NCBI GenBank assembly: GCA_964034945.1 | Contig: OZ035962.1 | Span: forward strand, 82,047,942-82,111,941 | Direction: 5' to 3' | Length of the DNA stretch: 64,000 bases | DNA from: Chrysopilus asiliformis | Lineage: Eukaryota > Arthropoda > Insecta > Diptera > Rhagionidae | Shown here: positions 12,011-23,505 of the stretch, one piece after another | Layout: every line of letters starts with the position of its first letter | How positions within the stretch are numbered: the first letter of the stretch is position 1 | Notes under the pieces: generated by a model | The model's database searches: none | Seen by the model: the letters and a program-made list of their open reading frames with translations, nothing else | What the model was told of the DNA's origin: nothing | Made by a program: the position numbers and the translations under genes

Positions 12011-12603
12011 GGGCGCATCCAACTACCAGAGCGGCTCTGGAGCGAAGCTCAGCTGTCAAAAAAATGCTCAGCTGAGCAGCATTTTGTGTCCTGAATGCAC
12101 CGCTCATTTATATATGAGCTGTCATTAAAAGAAATTATTGTTCAAGATGGACCGCGATGTAATTATCTCCGTAATGTTAGAAATTTGTGCTTCTGATACG
12201 ATAAATCTGGAAGCTATTCCGAAAGAAACCGGGATTATTTTGAGGTGACTATGCCGAAGTACACTCCCGAACTCTTTCGCCAACATTTTCCGCAACGCCG
12301 ACTATTTCCATTCCCGTTTGCTCAGCAAGAACTTCCATGAGGCTTCCCGTATTATAAATAACATAAATAACTATAAATATTATAAATAACACCATTTATG
12401 TATTTCCGTCGTCGTTTTTAGACATGAATTGAGGTTCTGTAACTCTTCATTTGACATTTGCTCAGCTACTGAGCGGAGTTCTTTTACGCTCAGAAAAAAT
12501 GTGAGCGGCTCAGTTGAGCCGCTCTGTAGCGATTGCGTTCAGTAACTGAGCACCTTTTTCGCTCTAGAGCGATGCTGAGCCGCTCTGGTAGTTGGATGCG
12601 CCC
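12011..12603. mobile_element. 593-bp TIR element with 3-bp target duplication (PIF/Harbinger-like)
   Basis: Perfect inverted ends GGGCGCATCCAACTACCAGA (continuing to GCGGCTC) at 12011 and its complement ending at 12603, flanked by AAT on both sides. A 3-bp duplication is characteristic of PIF/Harbinger, although TWA is the commoner target. AGCGGCTC/GAGC motifs recur just inside both ends. A short frame from 12146 (MDRDVIISVMLEICAS...) may be a transposase remnant but is too short to name. Confidence 0.65.
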
Positions 12604-12657
12604 AATGTTATCAAAATTGTGCTCACTATATTGGATGTTCACTATATCGACTGTGTA

Positions 12658-13618
12658 CTGTAGGGCTGACCGGGCCTAGTTGGCTTCAGGGGTAAGTAGA
12701 CTTATTGCGAATAACTCAACCACGGTTGAGAATAAACCTGCGTGAATTGGACTGTTTATTCAGTCGACTGACAGCTTTGAGTGAACCAACGTGGTTAGAC
12801 CACAGTGCTCTTGGAACGAACTGTGAGGGGGAAAAACGAAATTTCAAGCGTGTGAGGAATTTTTTTTCTTGTTAATTAAATTGTTTTGTAGCTTACACTT
12901 TCATTGTATTGAACTCGCCAGTGATTTCAAGTGAAAATTTATGTATGAGTTAACAAGTTAGTGAAGCATTTTCTGATCGATGCTTTTTCATTTTTCTTTC
13001 ACGAGTGTGTTAAAAATAAAATGGCGGCTTGGGGCTAGTTGACTCACAGTATACTGGGGTTAAATGACTCGATATGAATTACCTATATTTTTTTGTTAAT
13101 TAATTATATTTTTTTAAATTAGATGAAATTTACACCCCGATTGCGAGTGTCGTGTCGTTTTCGACAAGAGTCGTTTTACGTGTTGTTGTTAGTGTTTTTC
13201 TACCAACAACAACACGTGAAACTCTTGTCGAAAACGACACGACACTCGCAATCGGGTTGTTAATTTATGTTAATCTGAAATGTTATTAATTTTTTAAAGA
13301 ATACATTTTTTCAGAATTATTACAGTTTTTTAATATGTTCCAACACATTTTCCCAAAAAAAGTATAGAGTCAAATAACCCCGTTCACAGAGTCAACAAGC
13401 CCCAGACACGGGGTTAGTCGACTCATCAAACAACTTTTTTTAAAATGAAAAAAAATATTTGAAACACTTATAATTAGTCAAAATAAAAGATTGACTAAGA
13501 AACACAATTGAATAAACCAACCAAAAACGTCTTTACTGCACCTGAAATAATTACAGGAAAACCTCGATAAAGTAGATTATAAAAAGTGGGTCTACTAGTC
13601 CCGGTCTACCCTATACAG
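12658..13618. mobile_element. 961-bp TIR element with subterminal CTAGTTGACTC repeats and central hairpin
   Basis: Left end CTGTAGGGCTGACCGGGCCT and right end, read inward on the other strand, CTGTATAGGGTAGACCGGGA are inverted repeats that continue into CTAGT. The motif GGGGCTAGTTGACTC recurs in variants at 13031 and 13057 and in both orientations at 13367, 13389 and 13410. No transposase frame. It begins only 54 bp after the neighbouring TIR element. Superfamily undetermined. Confidence 0.6.
13137..13254. repeat. Perfect-arm hairpin inside the TIR element
   Basis: The left arm CCCGATTGCGAGTGTCGTGT (continuing CGTTTTCGACAAGAGT) pairs with the right arm ending ACACGACACTCGCAATCGGG. The only disruption in about 53 bp is a three-base indel near the loop. 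It is GC-richer than its surroundings. Confidence 0.75.
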
Positions 13619-16280
13619 ATTGTCTCAATCTGACAACGACTTCTCGTTCTTATAGATACATAAAAGAGTTAAAAATCAAAATAATTTAAATATAATCAAA
13701 ATAAGAAAAATATAGTATATGTAGTTAAAAAAAATCTTCCGAAGAAAATATTTGAACTGATAATTACATTGTTGAAGTCTTTATAATGATGAATTTAATA
13801 AGTGTACAACATAAATTCACATCCAATGATACTGAGAACCTGAATTTATTTTAATTGTTCAAATTAAAACTTTAACATTGGAAGTGCTCATAGCTCTCAT
13901 GAACTGAAGAAGTTTTGAGCCTCATATAATCTCTGGTAACTCGTTATCCCTTAATATTTAACAATATGCGATTGTGTGTGCTGGGGCGGCAAATTTTAAG
14001 AACTTACGCATACAGAAGCAACAGTTCAACTTATATATTAGTTCTATTATTATATAGAATTTTGGAAAACTTTCAAACTTGCCACTTCAACGAGGCGAGA
14101 CGAACCGAGTTGAGAGCAAACACAGTAATCATCTATCAGAAGTGGATAATCAAGTTGTAGAACATACTTCCATAATAGTTTAACGTCGGAGCCCTTTCGG
14201 AATAATTGGATTTGTTACCAGAAATCAGCCGATGTAATCGTAAGTTAAGAAATTCCAAAATCAAATCATCTTGTAAGGGTGTAGATTTCCATTTTGTAAA
14301 GTTTTAAATCCATTTGTCGTGTTTTACTAATAAGATACGCCCATATGTTACAAATATTCATACATATATTCTTCCATATTACGATAGTATATCCTTTTCA
14401 AAAGGACTACGAAGAAACCCATAAAATCTAAGAAGCAAGAATTTCTTGTACCGTTCATGTAATTTCATTGTATACTGTTTTCAAGAGTCATCTTCGAAAT
14501 GAAACTTCAAATATATTTTACACATGATTTTTAAACTACCCTCTATGGTGACAATATATGAATTTTGTTATATTCTGCTGTCGGAATTTTTGATTTTTTG
14601 CTGCAATGAAAGTGCAAACTTTGACAGTTGTGAAACATCCAAGAAATTAAGTTCTTTGCAAAGAAAATCTCTATCCTGAAAATACGCCATGCAAAAGACT
14701 GTGCCTAGAGTAGGTATTTTTTTTTGTTTCGTTCTTGAGTTTTGAGAGGTTCTTGCAAATAAAGTGTGAAAAAATCATGAAACTTTCTGCATATTGTAGA
14801 AACCGAGAGAAATTTCATTTTTGGAGTACACTTACGAAAATTCTAGACAACTTTCCCAGCGGAAGGAAAAGTTTGAGGAAAGTTCTTATGTCGTGCATAA
14901 TAACATCATTCGTTTTCTAGGGAACGCAGCGGGGTTACGTTTTGCAAAATCGTTCATGGGTAAAAGAAAAAAAAATGTTTTACTAAACAAAAATAATATA
15001 ACAATCTGGGAAGTATGATTCAAATCTAAAGCTTGCTTCACAATGCACTCGCTTTTTATGCGAAAGATATGAGTTTTACGAATATTTACAATTCGCAATG
15101 ATTCAAAATGTTTTGAGATCTAAAATTTTGTTTGATCTTTTATGAAATATAAAAATTTTGAATAATTGGGAAAATTATTAGTGCTACTTTAAAAAAAATG
15201 CCACAAAGCTTGCAGAAACGGTAATGGAAAAGTAGATAATAAGTGCCTGACGAAAACGTGACCACGTTCTGATGATTACTTGACGACTACTTGACGCTGC
15301 TGATGACCGCAAGTTTGAAATTTAAGCTTATTTTATAAGTTTTAAAGCACATCCTGTATTGTGTTTGATATGAATTTTTTCATGTGAACTTTTCATGGTA
15401 ACACTCACATGTGAGAAAACCTTTAGTCTTCCCCAACAAAGCGATATGTTTATGTTACCACACGGCAGCATACCAGAGATCCGAACGTTAATGCGGTTAT
15501 GGTTGAATAACATGAAAAGGATGCGCGTTTTGCGACATTTCTAACCAACTAGAATACCAGTTAGGTGTGTAGTTTTCTTCGAAACAACCTTATATGCTAG
15601 ATATTCATTTCATCCTATCTGGAAACTCTCTACTGTATCATAAAATCCATGTTTCATATAACGAAACATTTCACCTGTCTGCCCTCTGCTAGTTGAATTC
15701 ATGATAAAAAAAAAAACTTCTACATAAAGGAATTTTCAAGCGTTATGGTCTGATTTGCTTCAAGATTTCCAGTGAAATATTCATCTGACATAAAACGGGG
15801 TCATGAATATTTAATTATTGTTAATGTGGACCCAGAGGAATAAATAATGACGACAACGATGATGGATGTTTTATGTTACTTAAATACAACTTTACTGTAC
15901 TTAAAATAAATTTGGGTTAATCTTAAAAATTACCGCTCCTCGCACACTTTGTACGCTTTGAAATTTGGCATTTCCGTATGACCTTATATAATGTTTATGC
16001 CATTAAAAGAAAATGGAGCAAAAGTTTTCAGATTAGAATAATACTTGCTGTGGGAGAAGACACTCACAATTTTATTGAAACTTTTGATTCGGTTTTTAAT
16101 TACATTCATTTCTATTGAGGACCTCGTAAATTCCTTCAAAAACAGTTTAATGAACAACGATTTTCTCGTTTTCTTTATGGGACATTTTTAACGTGACGAA
16201 AATCCAATATTTTTAAACTTGACAAAGCAAGAAGTTTCGAAAAGGTGAAAATTAGCAAGCGTGATGTATTTTATAGATAT
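13619..16280. other. Intergenic, no supported gene
   Basis: AT-rich. The ORFs of 61-70 codons have no motif and no splice context. Nothing repeat-like was recognised with confidence. Confidence 0.5.
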
Positions 16281-16690
16281 ACTAGCTTGCATACCCGTCG
16301 TTGCCGGATTAAGTTTTTTCAAAATTTTTTTTTTGATGGTCTATGTTGGAGCTAAACTTCAGACCAATCGGCTCGGTAGTTTCCCCGCGAAAGGGTAACA
16401 TTGAGAAGTTTCGAGATCACTTTACCCCCTCCCCTTACTCCCCCACCTCTCAGGCTACTTTTTAATGGGTCTATGTTGGTGCTGGACCCCCGACGAACAT
16501 CTATGCAAAATTTCAGGCCAATCGGTTCAGTAGTTCAGTAGCGAAAGAGTAACATAGCGCAAAAAATAAGTTTCGAAATCACTTTACCCCCTCCCCTTAC
16601 TCCCCCCACCCCTCGCGCTACTTTTCCGTATGCCTATGTTGGAACCAGAACTACCACAGACACTCATGCAAATTATTTGAATTTCTCGAC
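16281..16690 (+). repeat. Dispersed repeat family E (SINE/RTE-like), truncated copy
   Basis: Begins ACTAGCTTGCATACCCGTCG and contains tandem ~150-bp sub-units, each with CAATCGGYTCRGTAGTTT, CGCGAAAGRGTAACAT and AAATCACTTTACCCC. It matches 23011-23505 but stops before that copy's ACAGACAGACAGAC tail. The layout recalls non-autonomous RTE-type retrotransposon remnants common in insects; the class is inferred. Confidence 0.55.
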
Positions 16691-17476
16691 CGCGAGGATT
16701 TTTTTCTAATTTTTATTTTGTTTTTTTTTTAATTTTTTTTAAATACTTTCTGGGCTTTGGGTCATAAGGAAATATTTTTGCTTCTAAAGCTATGTTTAAA
16801 AAGTTTTTTTGGCCTACAAAACTTGTACATACTTTTACCCATTTTGTGTTCAGCGAAGCGATATTCACGTCCAAGCATGGGCAAACAGTGCCAGATGTTT
16901 GGACACTTGTACGTTACGTGCTTAAATCTAGCTTTGTTGAGAATTCAATCATAAAAACGGTCTTTTGGCTAAATACTTTTGATAGACGTTGTGCTAGATG
17001 AAAAAAAAAAATTTTTTTGTCCAACTTTTAAAAATATGCGGGCATTAAGGGGTTAAACAAATTTCTTAGACTAATATTCTAATCTTAAAAATTTTTTTTT
17101 GAGACAAAACTTGATTAAATTTTATAATTTTGTCTTGAAAATGGAAGAAATGATGAAAAAAATTAAAAATACCATTATTAGCTGAAAGCAACGATTTTAT
17201 TAAATATGTTTAATTAAAATAAAAAAAAAGAAAGGAATTCCTTTTTCAAGAAGTATTGAAGGAGTTTACGTAAAAGACGAATATTTAAGTGTCAGTCTGA
17301 TACAGATCAGACCAGTGGCGTAGCGAGGGGGGGGGCGGGGGGGCGGTCCGCCCCGGGCGGCACTCTTTATGGGGCGGCAAATTCACGACATTTCGGAACA
17401 AATTTAAAAAAATGTTAAAACACATTTCGGAACAAATGAAAAAATTGGGCGTTAAAAGATAGTGTCTTTGATATAG

Positions 17477-17674
17477 GAAAGTTTACGCTATATAGCGACA
17501 ATGCTTCGAATCTTTCTAACAATAGGAATAAGCGTAGCAAGTTGCGAAAGGAGTTTTTCGAAGCTAAAGCTTATAAAAAATGATTTGACATCGACTATGA
17601 GCACGTTAAGATTAAGCAACTTGGCTCTTTTGTCAATTGAGGAAGAATTAACCAAATAAATCGATTTCGACAGC
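17477..17674 (+). pseudogene. hAT transposase C-terminal dimerisation domain, relic
   Basis: The plus-strand frame after the TAG at 17474 reads through SVASCERSFSKLKLIKNDL, then TSTMSTLRLSNLALLSIEEE, ending at a TAA after LTK. This is the highly conserved C-terminal dimerisation (Dimer_Tnp_hAT) motif, in which A-S-x-E-R-x-F-S and L-A-L-L-S-I-E are diagnostic of the ZMYM/zinc-finger-associated hAT branch. About 66 codons remain; the DNA-binding zinc finger and the catalytic core are absent from the element. A minus-strand ORF (17488-17817) over the same bases is only its shadow. It independently confirms the hAT assignment made from the ends and target duplication. Confidence 0.8.
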
Positions 17675-17859
17675 ATAATAACAGAATTTTCAGTCCAAAA
17701 AGCCAGAACAGTGTTTTTGTAGAAACATGTGACAAACATTTTTTTCTTCAAAAAAAAATTGAAATTATTGCTTACAATTTTTAATATAACTCTTGTAGTT
17801 GGTATAAATACCCCCAAGTCTTAAATAAATGTAAACTTGGTCAATCAGTTTTTGAGTAA

Positions 17860-18400
17860 CGTTTGGTTTAAACCAGTCTTCACCTTGAAACATAAAAAAG
17901 CTTTAATTGCCAATCTGGCAATTATTGGAGACCCGTATGGTGATATGACATTTTTTCAAGTTTAATTGAACGGCGAAGGGTGGTATCAAAATTCCAATTT
18001 GAAGTCAAATTTTCCCATAAGATTTTTTTAAAAGTTCTTCCAATTGGATTTTGATATATGGAAGTTTTATGTAAAAACGTGTCCTAAACAACTTTTGTTC
18101 TTGGACTTTTTTGATAAGATGCACCGTTTTTGAGAAATTCGTAAAAAACGTTTAATTCATATGGCGAGTCCGTTTTTGCACATTAACGAACTTAACCTCG
18201 CATTTTAGGAAAAACGGCTTTGTGCAAAATTACGGACAGACAGACGGACTGACGGACGGACAGACGGATGGACAGACGGACGGACGGGCGAACGGACGGA
18301 CAGACAGACAGACAGACGGACGGACGGACGGATATCCAGAAATCGACTTTTTTGATCATGATAAACACACTGGTGTGTATGATGACGGGATCTTGGTGTT
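17860..18400 (-). repeat. Dispersed repeat family D with (GACAGACG)n tract
   Basis: Reverse-complement match to 44600-44900: TTGCCAATCTGGCAATTATT, ACCCGTATGGTGAT, AAAGTTGTT-type and TTGATAAGATGCACCGTTTT stretches are shared. It contains a GACGGACAGACAGACGG microsatellite at 18234-18332, which gives complementary repeat ORFs on both strands. Confidence 0.5.
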
Positions 18401-18424
18401 ACAAACGGTAAGGCAAAGTTAGTA

Positions 18425-19108
18425 TAGAGTAAGTTCGGGTATTGTGCTACACCTTCTTTTATTTTCATAATAAATCACTAGTTTTTAAAGCAATTATGTT
18501 AGAATTTTGTTTACAATACCTCAAGAGGCTTGCCTATAAAATTCCACAGCAATATTACCAATCATAAACATAAAAACAAAAATATGATCAAAAAAGTACA
18601 CTAACTGAAAAAGTCATCCTTCGAAAAATTGGCGGGTAATGTGGTATACTGTTTCTTCCATACAAATATTTAAGGCGGGTAATGTGGAATACTGTTTCAT
18701 CCATTCAAATATTAAATATTTGTATGAAAGAAATAGTATGCCACATTAGTCGTTTTCACCATGACAATCCAAAAAAAAAAAATGATTTCTTAGTCAAATT
18801 CCCGCAATCCAAAAATGTTTCTTTCAAGAACCAAATGTGTTGTCTAAATAATCGTTCACTGATTCACAGTTAAAAAAACAACTTAAAGTTGGCTTTCGAG
18901 ATTCACTTGAATGTGGAGACAATAAAATTTTGATTTTGCTCAAAAACGTTTTTCAGAAAATTCCGGTATAACCTGATAAAATAAGGACTTGTCAACACCA
19001 ACAATGGTTCCCGAATTTCACAAATAACAGTTTTGTATGTTTGATTTTGCGATGGGACATCTCATATCCGAGAAATGATGGTGTACCACATTACCCGAAC
19101 TTACTCTA
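18425..19108. mobile_element. 684-bp TIR element nested in the hAT element
   Basis: Both ends read TAGAGTAAGTTCGGGTAWTG inward (18425 plus; 19108 minus), differing at two positions over 29 bp. Internally the motif GCGGGTAATGTGGWATACTG followed by TTTCWTCCATWCAAATATT occurs twice (18630 and 18675) with a third, inverted partner near 18720. No transposase frame. Confidence 0.6.
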
Positions 19109-19350
19109 CCCATTGGTTTTACCATACGGGTATAAAAAGAGTGACACAATTGATATTTTAAAAATGTGGCGCTAATTGGTATTCACATCCTCTTTATGAT
19201 TATCGTGTCGTTTTCAACCAGAGACGAATTATTGGTCGACATTTGCCTATCAACAAAAACACGGGAATTTACTTGTAAACGACACGCCAATCGAAGTATG
19301 CGTCATTTTCAAAATATGGATTTTTCGGTGGAAACGTCAGTAATAGAAAT

Positions 19351-19570
19351 AAAAAAAGCTTTTATTAAAAAAAATGCACTAAAAAGAAAAAAATAATTTT
19401 CTGGACGCTGTGTATCACAAATATAAAAGCTTTTAAAAAGCGAGATAAATGTTTATTTTATTGTTTTATGCTTTATCTCGCTTTTTAAAAGCTTTTATAT
19501 TTGTGATACACAGCGTCCAGAAAATTATTTTTTTCTTTTTAGTGCATTTTTTTTAATAAAAGCTTTTTTT
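19351..19570. repeat. Giant near-perfect palindrome, two 99-bp arms
   Basis: The arms 19351-19449 and 19472-19570 are essentially exact inverted copies around a 22-base AT-rich loop. The innermost bases are GCGAGATAAA / TTTATCTCGC and the outer part includes TCTGGACGCTGTGTATCACA and its complement. A similar AGCGAG-x-TAAA string ends the adjacent family F repeat. Confidence 0.85.
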
Positions 19571-19589
19571 AAAAAAATTTTTTTTATTT

Positions 19590-20665
19590 TTTTTTATTTT
19601 GTTCTTTTTAGTCTTCGAATATATAGCTTTACATTTGAGATGTCCTTACAGGCTTTTTAACTTGAGAATCGTATTCAGCGAACCCCAAAACCCGCAGAAT
19701 ATATTTTTTCCCGGAACAATTGAGAAAAAGGATAATCACGTTATCCTTACAGGACATTCCGTTATCCTTACAGACTTTTTAATGACAGATTCGGATTCAG
19801 CGATCCCAAAAACCCCAGAATAGATTTTTTTTCCGGAAAATTTGGAGAAAAGGATAATCACGTTATCCTTACAGGACCTTCCGTTATCCTTACAGACTTT
19901 TTAATGACAGATTCGGATTCAGCGACCCCAAAAACCCCGAGGATAGATTTTTTTCCGGAAAATTTGGAGAAAAGGATAATCACGTTATCCTTACAGGACC
20001 TTCCGTTATCCTTACAGAGTTTTTGATGACAGATTCGGATTCAGCGACCCCAAAAACCCCAGAATAGATTTTTTTCCGGAAAATTTGGAGAAAAGGATAA
20101 TCACGTTATCCTTACAGGACCTTCCGTTATCCTTACAGACTTTTTAATGACAGATTCGGATTCAGCGACCCCAAAAACCCCCAGAATAGATTTTTTTCCG
20201 GAAAATTTGGAGAAAAGGATAATCACGTTATCCTTACAGGACCTTCCGTTATACTTACAGACTTTTTAATGACAGATTCGGATTCAGCGACCCCAAAAAC
20301 CCCCAGGATAGATTTTTTTTCCGGAAAATTTGGAGAAAAGGATAATCACGTTATCCTTACAGGACCTTCCGTTATCCTTACTGACTTTTTAATGACAGAT
20401 TCGGATTCAGCGACGCCAAAAACCCCCAGGATAGATTTTTTTCCGGAAAATTTGGAGAAAAGGATAATCACGTTATCCTTACAGGACCTTCCGTTATCCT
20501 TATAAGGACGAAGTAGTGAAAATATTGTATTGTCATCGGACTTATATAAGTGTGCAAAATTTCAAGTCAATCGGACAAGTGGAAGTGGGTCAAAATTGGG
20601 TTGCAAGATTTGATCTGACAAACAGACAAACAAACAAGATAGCGAGCTAAATAAAAGCTTTTAAA
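19590..20665 (+). repeat. Dispersed repeat family F with a 7-copy ~121-bp internal tandem array
   Basis: The unit runs ATTCAGCGACCCCAAAAACC, AGATTTTTTTCCGGAAAATT, GGATAATCACGTTATCCTTA, CAGGACCTTCCGTTATCCTT, ACAGACTTTTTAATGACAG. Copies start near 19672, 19792, 19914, 20038, 20162, 20284 and 20405, the first being the most divergent. The downstream flank (AAGGACGAAGTAGTG...GCGAGCTAAATAAAAG) and the upstream flank match a copy at 61540-61915 that has a single unit. Confidence 0.85.
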
Positions 20666-20737
20666 AATCATTTTAGGGCGGCAAATTTAACTTCCGCCCC
20701 GGGCGCCATGAACCCTCGCTACGCCACTGGATCAGAC

Positions 20738-23010
20738 TCATCTTTTTGGGAGCATTTTTTAGAAGGATTTGCTCATATTTCTGAGCATATGTTCCACTTT
20801 ATTCATACTGATATAAGCATATGCTTATACTCCAAGAACAGATGCTCATACCCAAACTTTGATCATGAACATTTGCTCAATTTTATGCATACAAATTGAA
20901 GCAAAAAAGTGGAGTATGAGCATATGCTGTTTTTTATGCATACGGTCCAATATCTTAATGTTCCACAAAAAATTTCTACTTCAGAAATTTTTCATGTTTT
21001 TTATTACCCTGAATCAGAGTCATTAAACAGAATCCAATTACTGGAAAATAACGAATCGTTATTTAATATTGGAAAAATAAGTCAGCATGTTAGTCGGAAA
21101 TTCACTCAAACTGCTGAGGTCTTGTTTTTTTTTCGGATTTGTTATGTAAATGATGGAAAAAAGATAAAGAAGATGGTTTAAATGTATATAACGATGTACG
21201 TAAAAATCCTGTTTCTAATGCACAATATAACAAACTATACTATTGTCGAACAAATTTAATACATTTGATGAGAATAATCGATATAAGGAGACTTGTTTTG
21301 GCTGACATCCGTTTCAAGCCAGAACTTAATGACTCGTTAAACATGTTCTTCCTGAGGCCTTCAGCAAACTGGCTGTTGGCTTTCATGTTTATATCCTTGA
21401 TCGAACATTGTATCAACGACTATGCCATGGATTTGATGTAGAAATCCTTGTTCAACTCCATCCAGCCAACATTCATCCCATGATTCCATTAATATCGTTT
21501 CTTGATATAACTTTGACTCAACATACTTGAATTCAACATAGATTGACGTAAGAATAATATAGCTGATGATATCTTATCCATTTCTTATAGAACATCGCCA
21601 TCAACAAGAACATTTCATGTAGCTACATACTATACAATACGAATATAATATCCGTATTATACGCTTCATACATACTTCTCTTAATAATCGACGACACATT
21701 AATGACATTGATGAGATCGGACGTGAACCAAAAAAGCAACAAAAAAAATCTGTGGAAAACCCAAGGAACTACACAAATTCTTCGTACAGGAGTGGAATAA
21801 TAAGAGACTATTATAACGTAGTACTCGAGAAAAAGAAAACATTCTCGTTATCCTTGATGACGTAATACACTCCTTTACCAAATCCCTGATTGCTGGGTTT
21901 GTACAACCAAGCCATGAGAAAATTGGTTACTCCCAAAATGCAGTAAAAAAATTAATATGGCGGCCAAATAAAAAGGATATCGCTTTTCCAGCAGACGCAA
22001 TTTCCTGTATCGCCAAAAGAAGAAAATTTCCTTCGATAACCAAAAACCAAAAAAAAATGGGGGAAAATTATTACTGCCTGGGTAGCCACTATTATATAAG
22101 AAGAAGCTTGAATAATTTTTTATGTCGGTTCGCTTAGGATAATCGCTAGGAGGTAGGGAAATGGCCAAAGACCATAAAACCAGAACATTATAATATAATA
22201 ATCTACTTTCAATCAAATTACTCCCTGTGGTAAGATAAACATTAATAGCCGACCGTTGAGGAAACTTTATTCTACCAGCTTGACTGCTGCCTGGTTGCCC
22301 GGGATACTGGTTAGACTGTTTGATGTCTGGCACGTTGCCGCTACAGTAATAAGGATACTCCCTCTCCAAGTCGTCCTTCTTCCCTCCACCTCCCTAAATT
22401 CGATATCCTTCTGCTCATCCTGCTGGAAAGAAGCGTTTGTGATGGGCGAATGTTATGGACAGGACTTCGACTCCAGACAACGAACAGATTAATAAACGTA
22501 TAATATTGATATCACGTTACCGTTGCTATGAAACTCGATGTAAACGATATTCCGGAATTTACATAAATTCCATATTTAATCAAACTTTATTACCTATTAT
22601 TACAATAAAACACTGGGTTTATCAATTTCATTAGAATAAGGTAACTATCAATAAAATGTGTAAAACATCTTAAATTCTCTCGTTTGCTTTGAAAAACTAA
22701 TTTTATTTTTAGAGAATAAAGCGTCAATACTGTAAAATATACATTCAGAATTTGCATTAAATTGGGAAAAGTCTTCTAAATTTGGTTGTAATATGAGTTC
22801 TATTTATTTTTTATGAATAAATTTCGTATATTTTACATTAGTTACATTTATTACATTGTTTACGTGTGAATATTATTGTAATTTGCTTTGTACAATTTAT
22901 GTTTTCTCGAGTTGTCGGTTAAAAATTGTAAAGTTTTTACAATTTTTTTTTAAAAGTCTTTGATGTCAAATAGATTACAATATAGTTTCTAAAAAAAGTT
23001 CTAAAATAAA
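20738..23010. other. Intergenic, mostly without recognisable features
   Basis: Contains GAGCATATGCTC-type palindromic motifs (20765-20935) and several motif-less ORFs. One GC-richer coding-like segment on the minus strand is listed separately. Confidence 0.45.
22245..22393 (-). other. Possible coding exon fragment, unknown protein
   Basis: On the minus strand an AATTTAG (a possible splice acceptor) is followed by an open, comparatively GC-rich frame: GGGGKKDDLEREYPYYCSGN, then a Gln/Pro/Gly/Ser-rich stretch. The frame runs on open into AT-rich sequence that looks non-coding, so a true exon would end near 22245. I do not recognise the protein. It could be a fragment of a host gene or of a transposon. 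Confidence 0.22.
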
Positions 23011-23505
23011 AATAGCTTGCATACCCGTCGTTGCCGCGTTAAGTTTTTTCAAAGTTTTATTTATTTTTTTTTATGGTCTATGTTGGAGCTAAACTTCAGG
23101 CCAATCGGCTCGGTAGTTTCCCCGCGAAAGGGTAACATAGAGGAAGAGCTAAGTTTCGAGATCACTTTACCTCTCCCCTTACGCCCCCAACTTCTTGGGC
23201 TACTTTTTAATGGGTCTATATTGGGGCTGGACCCCCGACGAACATCTATGCCAAATATCAGGCCAATCGGTTCAGTAGTTTTCCCGCGAAAGAGTAACAT
23301 AGCACAAAAACTAAGTTTCGAAATCACTTTACCCCTCCCCTCACTTCCCCCACCCCTCGCGCTACTTTTCCGTATGCCTATGTTGGAACCAGAACTACCA
23401 CAGACACTCATGCTAAATTTCAAGTCAATCGGTTCAGCCGTTTTTGCGTGAAAGAGGAACAGACAGACAGACAGACATCAACTCATTTTTATATATTAGT
23501 ATGAT
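23011..23505 (+). repeat. Dispersed repeat family E (SINE/RTE-like), longer copy
   Basis: Starts AGCTTGCATACCCGTCGTTG, contains three tandem ~150-bp sub-units and ends with GTTTTTGCGTGAAAGAGGAA, a (CAGA)n tract and ATATATTAGTATGAT. Same family as 16281-16690. The overlapping ORFs of 144 (plus) and 120 (minus) codons are products of the tandem sub-units, not genes. Confidence 0.6.

Larger units (their letters stand above)
17313..20729 (+). mobile_element. hAT-superfamily element, 3.4 kb, with exact 8-bp target duplication
   Basis: Inverted ends CAGTGGCGTAGCGAGG at 17313 and its complement ending at 20729, each followed inward by GGGGCGG-rich sequence and GCGGCAAATT. GATCAGAC is present exactly on both sides (17305-17312 and 20730-20737), the 8-bp duplication of hAT elements. 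Inside are a hAT dimerisation-domain relic (17477-17674), a family D repeat with a GACAGACG tract, a nested TIR element (18425-19108), a giant palindrome (19351-19570) and a 7-copy tandem array (19670-20515). The element is non-autonomous now. Confidence 0.85.

Noticed and set aside
21875..22369. 164-codon minus-strand ORF as a complete gene
   Set aside because: Only its first ~40 codons look coding; the rest is AT-rich with a composition like its intergenic surroundings. Only the 5' part was kept, as a weak exon candidate.
23017..23451. 144-codon plus and 120-codon minus ORFs with internal repeats
   Set aside because: Both follow from the tandem ~150-bp sub-units of family E, and the same repeat at 16.3 kb is broken in these frames.
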